From assembly GCA_005779525.1 (NCBI GenBank), contig SXIZ01000275.1:1-6770 (forward strand): a DNA stretch of 6,770 nt, written 5' to 3'. Below, piece by piece: positions 1-5,507 of this stretch (position 1 is its first letter; each line of letters begins with the position of its first letter). The stretch is from Methylococcaceae bacterium. Lineage in GTDB: Bacteria > Pseudomonadota > Gammaproteobacteria > Methylococcales > Methylomonadaceae. Both the position numbers and the translations under genes were made by a program. Under the pieces are notes generated by a model that did not search any database, was not told the origin of the DNA, and saw nothing but the letters and a program-made list of their open reading frames with translations.

Positions 1-362
1 ACTACCCGACCCACGATGGCACCGGGGTGCGTGATTACATCCACGTGGTGGATTTAGCGCAAGGACATCTGCAAGCACTGGCAGCTCTAGAGCATGCGCA
101 ATTTGCTGACGGTGCTTGTACCGCATTTAATCTGGGCACGGGTCAAGGTTACAGCGTACTTGATTTGGTCAATACCTTTGAACACGTCACTGGACAAAAA
201 GTAAACTACCGCATAGTCGACAGACGTCCGGGAGATGTTGCCGCCTGCTATGCCAATCCTGAATTTGCAGCCCAAGCTTTAGACTGGCGTGCCGTCAAAA
301 CCTTACCCGATATGGTTGCCGACACTTGGCGCTGGCAAGTAAATAACCCCAACGGTTTTTAG
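1..362 (+). CDS. galE: UDP-glucose 4-epimerase, C-terminal part (5' end outside window)
   Basis: This is the 3' third of a gene for the NAD-dependent epimerase that interconverts UDP-glucose and UDP-galactose in the cytoplasm, supplying galactose metabolism and surface polysaccharide synthesis. The frame is open from base 3 and ends at TAG 360-362, giving about 119 visible residues against roughly 338 in the E. coli enzyme. Recognisable blocks are GTGVRDYIHVVDLAQGH near the start (the conserved RDYIHV segment of GalE), FNLGTGQGYSVLDLV, the RRPGDVAACYA block that helps bind the nucleotide sugar, and the terminal LDW...DTWRWQ. The Rossmann NAD-binding domain and the catalytic Tyr-x3-Lys lie upstream of the window. 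A GTG at 27-29 is an internal valine codon, not a start. The next gene converges on it, so no operon partner is visible downstream. Family assignment is secure; only completeness is unknown. Confidence 0.95.
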   Translation, partial: YPTHDGTGVRDYIHVVDLAQGHLQALAALEHAQFADGACTAFNLGTGQGYSVLDLVNTFEHVTGQKVNYRIVDRRPGDVAACYANPEFAAQALDWRAVKTLPDMVADTWRWQVNNPNGF

Positions 363-493
363 GCAGCCTCAAATTCTTAAGCTGCTATTCTAGGCAAACA
401 GCGTAAAGCAAAAAAAAATTTAAAAAAAGTTAAACAATAATTGAACTAATCCTGAACAAATTAGTCTGAAATTACGGAGATAGATGAATGCTC

Positions 494-585
494 GGTGAAA
501 TGCTTTAACAGTAGTCGCAGTGAGTTTGATGCAGATGCTCCCAATCGCTGCTCAATATTCAAGCGGTACTGTTAAGCACTTCATC
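494..585. repeat. Long imperfect inverted repeat between convergent galE and yheT-like genes
   Basis: Bases 494-513 pair with 567-585. About 18 pairs form, with one bulged T (504), one A-C mismatch (500/579) and one G-T wobble. The core is TTAACAGTA against TACTGTTAA. The loop is about 53 bases and could fold further (GCAG near 517 with CTGC near 548). No T-run follows on either strand, so it is not a textbook intrinsic terminator, though it lies where both convergent transcripts should end. It may act as a bidirectional transcript end, a processed hairpin or a small structured RNA. The rest of the 363-626 gap is A-rich (two A-runs near 411-427) with no supported ORF. Confidence 0.5.
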
Positions 586-626
586 GACATTTTATGTTTT
601 AGCTCTGCAAGCGTTTAATGCTAATC

Positions 627-1631
627 CTAGCTAACCTTCTGCAAATGCAGCGATAAAAATTCCACGATACGATCTTCCAACCAGTATTTGGGTTGCCAGG
701 GTTTATAACCCGCGACAAACCCCACATGTCCCCCTGCATTCGCCACCTCTAACTGTACTGTTGCACTTAATTCCTCAGCTTTGGGTAACACGTCAGGCGT
801 CATAAAAGGATCGTCTTTGGCTTGAATAATCAAAGTAGGTACAGCGATATGCTGCAGGAATTGCCGGGAACTGGAACGCTGATAATAATCATGCACATCT
901 TTAAATTTGTATAGCTTGGCGATAACTTTATCGTCGTATTGCCAAAACGAATTCACATCTTCTAAATCCCCGAGTTGCGCTAATTTTTCCGCCTCCTGGG
1001 CTTTATTTAAGTCCAATAAATGCCGTTTTTTAGCGTAAATATAAGTCTTAAGTTCACGCAGTAATTGCCGCCGATAAACCTTAGAAAAACCGTTGTCGAG
1101 TTTACTCGCACATAAATTCAGTAGCAAAGGCACGGAAACCGCTGTCGCAGCAAACAGCGTTAAGGTTTGCTGACGCTCCCCCAACCACTTAAGCAAAATA
1201 TTCCCACCCAGGGAAAATCCCACCGCCGCCAGCGGAACCCTCGGCTCGCGGGCACGCAAGGTTTGATACACAAAATCTAAATCACGGGTGTCACCTGAAT
1301 GGTAACAGCGTGCGCTGTCGTTATACACCCCACTACAGCCACGATGATTCATGGCGACACTGCGCCAGCCCAACTGCGCTAACTGATATTGCAATCCTTG
1401 AATATATCCAGAACGCGAACTGCCCGTCAGACCATGTAACAAAATCACAATCGGCTGCTGCGTATTTTTTCCACACCAATCTAAATCGATAAAATCTTGA
1501 TCTGGCGTCGATAAACGTTCGCGGTAAGTATCAGTTAAATGCGGTAATTTACGGAATAAACTGGGGTAAATAGTCTGTAAATGCGGATTATTTAACCACC
1601 AAGCGGGTTTGAAAGTAGACTGAATTAACAT
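627..1631 (-). CDS. YheT-family alpha/beta hydrolase
   Basis: A 334-residue cytoplasmic alpha/beta-fold hydrolase of the YheT/UPF0017 type (close to ABHD1/2/3 relatives), a usual length for the family. No signal peptide is seen. Visible landmarks are the N-terminal WWLNNPHLQT signature (residues 11-20), HGLTG at 66-70 forming the oxyanion region, NHRGCSG at 95-101, the nucleophile elbow GFSLGGN with Ser140, KDDPF with the acid Asp273 or Asp274, and GGHVGF with catalytic His302. The triad is thus intact. Family members are thought to be esterases or acyl hydrolases acting on lipids, but the bacterial substrate is not established. The ATG at 1629-1631 is chosen because the WWLNNPHLQT signature follows it directly; the Shine-Dalgarno sequence is weak. 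It lies 95 bases beyond the AlkB-type gene with a terminator-like hairpin between, so it may be its own transcription unit. It converges on galE. Confidence 0.9.
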   Translation of the reverse strand: MLIQSTFKPAWWLNNPHLQTIYPSLFRKLPHLTDTYRERLSTPDQDFIDLDWCGKNTQQPIVILLHGLTGSSRSGYIQGLQYQLAQLGWRSVAMNHRGCSGVYNDSARCYHSGDTRDLDFVYQTLRAREPRVPLAAVGFSLGGNILLKWLGERQQTLTLFAATAVSVPLLLNLCASKLDNGFSKVYRRQLLRELKTYIYAKKRHLLDLNKAQEAEKLAQLGDLEDVNSFWQYDDKVIAKLYKFKDVHDYYQRSSSRQFLQHIAVPTLIIQAKDDPFMTPDVLPKAEELSATVQLEVANAGGHVGFVAGYKPWQPKYWLEDRIVEFLSLHLQKVS

Positions 1632-1707
1632 TGCTGGGTACTGAGCAATAAGCGGATAAATTAACGCTAGTCTACCCGATTTTAGCCTGATAGCTAATGC
1701 CGCACGG

Positions 1708-1740
1708 AAAAAAGGCGAAAGCCCACTTACTCCAGGGCTT
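1708..1740 (-). terminator. Putative intrinsic terminator after the AlkB-type gene
   Basis: Read on the minus strand, AAGCCC (1735-1740) pairs perfectly with GGGCTT (1719-1724) around a 10-base loop that contains the stop codon of the upstream gene. A short spacer TCGCC follows, then six Ts (1713-1708). A second, tighter option is GGC-TTTC-GCC directly abutting the T-run. Both have the layout of a Rho-independent terminator, though the stems are short. It would end the five-gene cluster and separate it from the yheT-like gene. Confidence 0.4.
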
Positions 1741-2305
1741 CAATAAACACCTTACGGAAGGTTAAATTAATTCGCCCGGCGGTCTGCGTATGATCGACTG
1801 GCAACCTATGCAACCAATGATGCTGAAAATCAGGTTGCATAATCAGTAAACTGCCGTTCGTTAATGTAAGCTGTCCATGTGTGGCGGACTTTTTACGCCT
1901 AAATTCAAATACCCGCTCCGCACCAAAAGTTAAAGACGCTATCAACGGCTCGGGACCTAGCTCTAATTCATCATCCGCATGCCAGCCCACATAATCCCGA
2001 CCATTGCGATATAAATTAACCAACACCGCATTAAAAACAAAGTTGAGGCGCAGTTCAACTTTGTTTTTAATTTCGGTTAACAGCGGCGTCCAATCCTGGG
2101 TTTGCATGAGATTGTTACTGTAACTATAACGAATGCCGGGGTCGGCATGCCACGTTTGTAACCGGGGTAAGATAAATTGCCGCCCTGCGACCTCATAGTG
2201 ATTAGCAGGCCAGTTTTGTTCCTGCAGTAAGCGTTGGTAAAGAACTTCACTCTCAGTTGCAGAATAAAACCCCTCAATGACGCTAAGTTCATTACACTCC
2301 GTCAT
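1727..2305 (-). CDS. AlkB-type 2-oxoglutarate/Fe(II) dioxygenase (alkylated nucleic acid repair)
   Basis: This encodes a 192-residue AlkB homologue. The family oxidatively removes methyl groups such as 1-methyladenine and 3-methylcytosine from DNA or RNA, using Fe(II), O2 and 2-oxoglutarate. Counting from the ATG at 2303-2305, the motif NLYRNGRDYVGWHADDE supplies the iron ligands His109 and Asp111. The distal ligand is His166 in HHWLHRLP. RINLTFR gives the 2-oxoglutarate-binding Arg178 and the following Arg184. The spacing and the HxLP and RxNLTFR blocks resemble the ALKBH2/ALKBH3 group and its small bacterial relatives more than E. coli AlkB. A GTG sits directly before the ATG (2306-2308, one residue longer). 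The GAGAGAG ribosome-binding site is five bases from the ATG but only two from the GTG, so the ATG is preferred. It starts about 15 bases after the hemerythrin stop, which suggests co-transcription. All catalytic residues are present. Confidence 0.93.
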   Translation of the reverse strand: MTECNELSVIEGFYSATESEVLYQRLLQEQNWPANHYEVAGRQFILPRLQTWHADPGIRYSYSNNLMQTQDWTPLLTEIKNKVELRLNFVFNAVLVNLYRNGRDYVGWHADDELELGPEPLIASLTFGAERVFEFRRKKSATHGQLTLTNGSLLIMQPDFQHHWLHRLPVDHTQTAGRINLTFRKVFIEALE

Positions 2306-2310
2306 CACTA

Positions 2311-2317
2311 CTCTCTC
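2311..2317 (-). promoter_or_regulatory. Ribosome-binding site that decides the AlkB-type start
   Basis: GAGAGAG on the minus strand lies five bases before ATG 2305-2303 and two before the alternative GTG 2308-2306. The spacing favours the ATG. It sits wholly in the short gap after the hemerythrin stop codon. Confidence 0.5.
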
Positions 2318-2320
2318 AGC

Positions 2321-2716
2321 CTACGCTTTAGGTTGAGCATTTAAAAACACCACCAGCGCGGTATCCATCATGCTTACGTGCAAAGCAAACCATTGAGGCA
2401 AGCGCTCACGCACAAACGCGCGCCCAAACGCCAGCATACCTTTATCGACTTGGGTTTTAAATTGTTTAAACTCATGCAGCACCCGCTGATGTTCGCTGTT
2501 ATGTTCCCCTGCTCCAGGATAGGCAAATTGCTGCATCAACTGGCTCTCGCGTTCAAAATGCGCGGTTGTATGCTGCTGTAATTGCTCAAACAAAGCGGGA
2601 AATTCGGCATTACTGGCCGTATGCAGTTGGTTGACTAGGGCTATAAATTCTTCATGATCGGCATCTATACGGGCATGTCCAATCGCGGCAAAACTACTTT
2701 TATCTATCAAGGTCAT
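2321..2716 (-). CDS. Single-domain bacteriohemerythrin
   Basis: A 131-residue, four-helix-bundle hemerythrin of normal length that should hold a non-haem di-iron centre and bind O2 reversibly; members act in oxygen delivery, sensing or protection. All seven iron ligands of the classical pattern can be placed: His21 (DADHEEF), His53 and Glu57 (HFERE), His72 and His76 (HNSEH), His113 and Asp118 (HVSMMD). This is the H...HxxxE...HxxxH...HxxxxD order of marine-worm and methanotroph hemerythrins. There is no signal peptide, no membrane segment and no fused signalling domain, so it is a soluble stand-alone protein. The ATG at 2714-2716 is backed by a good GAGGAAG ribosome-binding site (2722-2728). 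The GST stop lies 39 bases upstream and the AlkB-type gene follows closely. Hemerythrin next to an O2-using AlkB and a GST fits an oxygen or oxidative stress role, which is inference. Confidence 0.93.
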   Translation of the reverse strand: MTLIDKSSFAAIGHARIDADHEEFIALVNQLHTASNAEFPALFEQLQQHTTAHFERESQLMQQFAYPGAGEHNSEHQRVLHEFKQFKTQVDKGMLAFGRAFVRERLPQWFALHVSMMDTALVVFLNAQPKA

Positions 2717-2755
2717 CAGTGCTTCCTCAGTTCTTGTATCACTATCCTTAAGGGT

Positions 2756-3379
2756 TTAAGCCACCCGATAGCCTTCTTCCAATAATACCCGCTGCACGAC
2801 TGGTCTAGTCAGCATCAAACGATAATGCTTTAAACAGTGATCAGGTAGTGTTAAACCAATTTTATCTGCCCAAAACTCCACATAAAATAACGCTGCATCT
2901 GCAATACTAAATGCACCTAGCGCATAGGCGTCTGTTGCGAGCATGGCATCCATAATGGCAAAGCTACGTTGCACAATTTCCCGCCCTTGAGCTTTAACTA
3001 CAGCATAATCAGCCTCGTTGGGGGTGAATTTATCTGTGGTAAAAATGCGCGTAAAGCCCTGACCATGAATTGTTCCAACTACATAATCCATCACTTCGAG
3101 CACCTTAGCATCGCCATCGGGGTCACCGGGCAATAATTTAGCTTTGGGATAACTGCGTGCCAGCCAGTAGGCGATAGCTTGAAATTCTGTTAAGGCGCTA
3201 TTGTCGTTACGCACGAGTGTGGGAATCGTTGCTTTGGGATTAATTGCTAAATATTCCGGCGTGTGTTGTGCACCACCCAATAGATTAACTAAATGCGCTT
3301 CAAACACTAGCTCGAGTTCTTCCAATAAAATATGAATGCCTGTCGAGCACGAACCGGGAGTAAAATAAAATTTCATCAT
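2756..3379 (-). CDS. Glutathione S-transferase, beta-class-like
   Basis: A 207-residue cytoplasmic GST of standard two-domain form; these enzymes conjugate glutathione to electrophiles or reduce peroxides. The N-terminal thioredoxin-like domain carries FYFTPGSCS with Cys11 (Cys10 if the second ATG is the start), matching the beta-class cysteine of E. coli GstA. It also shows NPKATIPTL with the cis-Pro53 and the glutathione-contacting pair T64-E65 (LTEF). The all-helical C-terminal domain contains FSIADAALF at 157-165, the conserved N-capping box and hydrophobic staple (Ser158, Asp161). Two ATGs sit in tandem (3377-3379 and 3374-3376) with only a weak ribosome-binding site, so the exact start is uncertain by one residue. 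It follows the unrecognised gene after 17 bases and precedes the hemerythrin gene, in line with one transcription unit. The substrate cannot be predicted. Confidence 0.93.
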   Translation of the reverse strand: MMKFYFTPGSCSTGIHILLEELELVFEAHLVNLLGGAQHTPEYLAINPKATIPTLVRNDNSALTEFQAIAYWLARSYPKAKLLPGDPDGDAKVLEVMDYVVGTIHGQGFTRIFTTDKFTPNEADYAVVKAQGREIVQRSFAIMDAMLATDAYALGAFSIADAALFYVEFWADKIGLTLPDHCLKHYRLMLTRPVVQRVLLEEGYRVA

Positions 3380-3396
3380 AGTAGGCTTAGAAAATC

Positions 3397-3879
3397 TTAA
3401 GAAATACCCAAAAAATGGGCGTTAACTTGAATTGCAAAATCTTGCCACAGCGCGGCTATGGCGTGTCTTACGTCGTTAACATAGGCATTATTCGGCTTAT
3501 GCTCATCGGGAAAATTGGATAACGCACACGAAGTTCGATGCTTATTGACCACAAACACTAAAAACTCATCCACAAAGCCGTCAAAAACCGCTAGCACCTG
3601 CTGGGTCAATGCCGATAAACCGCGATTTACCGGACTTTCACTGGCATCGAAGCCTAAATTTTTAATATCGATCAATGTTTGAACATAAAACTGCTCTAAT
3701 ACCCGCAGGCTATTGCGTTCAAAGCAGCCATCCCATTGCTGAAGTGACAAATCTTGTGCCAGCAAGCGTGTATATTGGCCTTGTAACTCCAGCTTACCTT
3801 GGCTAATAATCCGCTGTAATTCCGCAAGACAATCCTGGTTGTGTTGTTCGATATTCATAAGGACGCTACTCACACGCAT
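3397..3879 (-). CDS. Unrecognised 160-residue protein, coupled to the ApaH-like gene
   Basis: I do not recognise the family. The protein is 160 residues, looks mostly helical and soluble, and has no signal peptide or clear transmembrane helix, although FDGFVDEFLVFVV (about 99-111) is strongly hydrophobic. It has cysteines at 17, 52 and 118, but no CxxC or His-rich metal motif. A short loop-like segment HRTSCALSNFPDEHKPN (about 113-129) interrupts the helical pattern. Reality as a gene is supported by its length and by its tight packing. The ATG at 3877-3879 overlaps the end of the ApaH-like frame by 10 bases, with GGAG ten bases upstream inside that gene, which suggests translational coupling. 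An alternative ATG at 3856-3858 (seven residues shorter) has a poorer upstream site. Constant pairing with the ApaH-like gene, if seen elsewhere, would point to a shared function. Confidence 0.8.
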   Translation of the reverse strand: MRVSSVLMNIEQHNQDCLAELQRIISQGKLELQGQYTRLLAQDLSLQQWDGCFERNSLRVLEQFYVQTLIDIKNLGFDASESPVNRGLSALTQQVLAVFDGFVDEFLVFVVNKHRTSCALSNFPDEHKPNNAYVNDVRHAIAALWQDFAIQVNAHFLGIS

Positions 3880-4682
3880 AATAATTTTGCTCCTACACGT
3901 TCAACAGTCAGCAATTCAGGTTCTGCTGTTAACTTTAAGGCCGACAAGTGGGTTTGTGCGGATAAGGGATAAATCCCTGGAAAGGGGGCATCTTGAAAAT
4001 CAGCAACATCTGCAAAAATAATATTTAGCTGTGCGGTCAAGCGCTCCGGCAGCCGATACCAAGGGACTAACTCGCTTTGGGCCGCTACTGGACCATGAGT
4101 GACAAAGTCCAGCTTGCCTTCGGGTGTGCAATATTTCATTAAGGTACACGCATTGGTAATGAATCGTAGACGTTTCCAGCCGCGCAGCTTGGCATGCCAA
4201 CGTGATTGATCCGGCGTAAGATTTTCTAGCAATAACTTTGGATTACTCTGGGCGATGACTGACTCGACTTCGTAGGCAAAAGTTAACGCTTGGCTAAAAC
4301 TCCAAGCCGCAGGAATGCCCGCATGGACCAGGGTAAAGTTGAGTTTGGCATCATGATGAATCAAAGGCCGACGCCGCAACCACTTCAGTAGCTCCTCGCA
4401 ATCAGGCGCATGCAGCAATTCGGCAAAGCTATCACTGGCTTCTGCTTGGATATAGCCATTGGCTACCCTGAATAAATGCAATTCCTGAGGTCCCAGCACC
4501 ATACGCGCTCGATTCCCCAAACTTTTAACCCAGCGCAAAACTGCTAGGGTATCCGGTCCGCCGTTAACTAAGTTACCTACAAACCATAGATGATCCACGT
4601 CAGGATCAAAGGCAATTTTATCCAGTAACTTTAACAGTGTTGGATAACAGCCTTGGACACTGCCGATAGCGTAGGTCGTCAT
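3870..4682 (-). CDS. ApaH-like protein with degenerate metallophosphoesterase site (probable pseudoenzyme)
   Basis: A 270-residue protein alignable end to end with ApaH, the symmetrical diadenosine tetraphosphate (Ap4A) hydrolase that splits Ap4A into two ADP. E. coli ApaH is about 280 residues, so this is full length with no frameshift. The metal-site motifs are badly altered. GDVHG is GSVQG (Asp to Ser8, His to Gln10). GDLVxRG is GNLVNGG (Asp to Asn37, Arg to Gly41). GNHD is GPQE (Asn to Pro65, His to Gln66). The late FGH is FAD (His to Asp225). Only HAG (His120) survives. By contrast the cap and C-terminal region is well kept: LRGWKRLRFITNA, the PEGKLD turn, PWYRLP and GIYPL. The codons were checked on the minus strand and read these residues directly. 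It is therefore likely non-catalytic, perhaps a dinucleotide-binding or regulatory paralogue. The ATG at 4680-4682 has AGGGAAG eight bases upstream. It is the first gene of the minus-strand cluster. A true apaH would be expected elsewhere in the genome. Confidence 0.88.
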   Translation of the reverse strand: MTTYAIGSVQGCYPTLLKLLDKIAFDPDVDHLWFVGNLVNGGPDTLAVLRWVKSLGNRARMVLGPQELHLFRVANGYIQAEASDSFAELLHAPDCEELLKWLRRRPLIHHDAKLNFTLVHAGIPAAWSFSQALTFAYEVESVIAQSNPKLLLENLTPDQSRWHAKLRGWKRLRFITNACTLMKYCTPEGKLDFVTHGPVAAQSELVPWYRLPERLTAQLNIIFADVADFQDAPFPGIYPLSAQTHLSALKLTAEPELLTVERVGAKLLCV

Positions 4683-4805
4683 GCACTTTGCTTCCCTTTC
4701 TGGGTGTTGTCTAATAACTTACTAGTATCAATTTTGATGCCAATAGCTGAGTTAGCGCAAAAACGCAGACAACTTTACAGCTATCTTAGGTTTTAATAAT
4801 TCTAA

Positions 4806-4850
4806 GCACTTGATGAACAATATTATTTATTTGTAGTAAGATACAAGTGC
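4806..4850. repeat. Short perfect inverted repeat, GCACTTG / CAAGTGC
   Basis: GCACTTG at 4806-4812 is the exact reverse complement of CAAGTGC at 4844-4850. Inside it, ACAA and TTGT can add a few more pairs. The interior is almost pure A/T. No T-run follows. It could be a weak hairpin or a spaced operator; chance is also possible in AT-rich DNA. Confidence 0.3.
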
Positions 4851-5050
4851 CTCTTAAATTACGCCTGCTTAGCTAGCTCAATAAGAAATTTAATGCGTCA
4901 GCAATGCCACTTTTGTTTGCTTGATTGTCGTTAATACGACCAGAGGTTTAGATTTCTGATTTTACAAACATACAACCATTTTGAAGCAACTACAGCGGGC
5001 TAGCATTTAGTAAAGCGACTTGCAACAATAATATAAGTGTTTATATCCGA

Positions 5051-5096
5051 AAACAAAAACCAACCATAAGGTTGTAACTAGTGCGGTCTACTAGTT
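5051..5096 (-). terminator. Two adjacent hairpins followed by a T-rich tail on the minus strand
   Basis: AACTAGT (5076-5082) pairs perfectly with ACTAGTT (5090-5096) around a 7-base loop. One base away, CAACC (5061-5065) pairs with GGTTG (5070-5074) around ATAA. Read on the minus strand the second hairpin runs directly into GTTTTTGTTTT, the arrangement of a Rho-independent terminator, though the 5-bp stem is short. No gene lies upstream on that strand within the gap, so if it is a terminator it would end an unannotated short transcript. Confidence 0.3.
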
Positions 5097-5343
5097 GATA
5101 ATTGAATTAATACATATGATTTATCGTGTTATGCACATTAACCTAACCAAGCTTCTTTCTCTTGTTAACCAATGAATTACTAGCTTAGTTAGCTCAAAAA
5201 CATTATCATTTATCTTAAGATTTCTATTTTTTATTTACACTTAGCTTTCTGAGATTATTCAGTATTTTGGCATTTTTTCATAAAAACATAACAACATAAG
5301 TAGCAAGCCTAAAGTTTTCAGGGATTTTTCCAGGCAAGGAAAG

Positions 5344-5429
5344 AGGTTAAGCCGTTCGTGGTGAGCCTGTCGAACCATGATCGGTTTAACCGTCCCCCTT
5401 CGACAGGCTCAGGGCAAACGGCTAAGCCT
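5344..5429. repeat. REP-like pair of inverted hairpins (possible miniature mobile repeat)
   Basis: Bases 5344-5376 and 5397-5429 are inverted copies matching at about 25 of 33 positions around a 20-base spacer. They share a perfect 13-base core, TGAGCCTGTCGAA (TTCGACAGGCTCA in the other arm), and GCCGTT/AACGGC. Each arm also forms its own hairpin: TGGT...ACCA (5359-5362 with 5374-5377) and CCCT...AGGG (5396-5399 with 5411-5414), each around the same 11-base loop. Several of the mismatches between the arms are in these small stems and are compensated within each arm. Palindromes with this core (TTCGACA-GCTCAGGG type) are familiar as dispersed intergenic repeats in many proteobacterial genomes. 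No transposase is present. CAGGC (5331-5335) and GCCTG (5426-5430) may mark outer ends. Confidence 0.7.
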
Positions 5430-5463
5430 GTTTCGGTATACTTGAAAACTTATGTTTAAGTAC

Positions 5464-5494
5464 TTAACAACATAATAATAGCTTAGAAAATAAT
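5464..5494 (+). promoter_or_regulatory. Possible MerR-type promoter of the regulator gene
   Basis: TTAACA (5464-5469) resembles a -35 box and AATAAT (5489-5494) a -10 box, each differing from consensus at one base. The spacer is 19 bases, the overlong spacing typical of promoters controlled by MerR proteins. A transcript would start only a few bases before the ATG at 5508. A perfect 12-base palindrome, TTAAGTACTTAA (5456-5467), overlaps the -35 box. Autoregulation is inference; AT-rich DNA yields such matches by chance. Confidence 0.28.
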
Positions 5495-5507
5495 CGGCAC
5501 CTAAATT

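Larger units (their letters stand above)
4683..5507. other. Long AT-rich divergent intergenic region
   Basis: These 825 bases lie between the divergent ApaH-like and MerR genes. No ORF with a start, ribosome-binding site and sensible length is seen on either strand. The region is visibly more AT-rich than the flanking genes and holds many short palindromes: GCACTTG/CAAGTGC (4806-4812 with 4844-4850), GTCGT/ACGAC (4927-4940), the pair at 5061-5096, TTTCC/GGAAA (5327-5342), the REP-like element at 5344-5429 and TTAAGTACTTAA at 5456-5467. A weak minus-strand promoter for the ApaH-like cluster could be TTGGCA (4743-4738) with TAAGTT (4721-4716) at 16 bases, but the -10 match is poor. The region should contain promoters for both flanking genes; its excess length leaves room for an undetected small RNA. 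Confidence 0.6.

Noticed and set aside
381..430. galE terminator from GCTG...CAGC followed by A-runs
   Set aside because: The stem is only four pairs and the following run is A, not T, on the galE strand.
3839..4200. Open frames on the plus strand and in another minus frame within the ApaH-like gene
   Set aside because: They are shadows of the ApaH-like and 160-residue genes, with no recognisable protein sequence.
4716..4743. Sigma-70 or sigma-54 promoter for the ApaH-like cluster on the minus strand (TTGGCA...)
   Set aside because: The -10 candidate TAAGTT matches only half the consensus, and the -12 GC element needed for sigma-54 is missing, so no promoter is called.
4865..4890. tRNA-like AGCTAGCTCA segment, similar to one near 5183-5195
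   Set aside because: No acceptor stem, anticodon arm or T-loop could be found around either copy.
4893..4934. Tiny ORF MRQQCHFCLLDCR in the long intergenic region
   Set aside because: Thirteen codons, no clear ribosome-binding site, and AT-rich surroundings full of chance stops and starts; nothing supports translation.
5200..5220. Fur-box-like sequence (ATTATCA at 5202-5208 with a neighbouring TTATC)
   Set aside because: Only one half of the 7-1-7 palindrome is present; such half-sites are common in AT-rich DNA.
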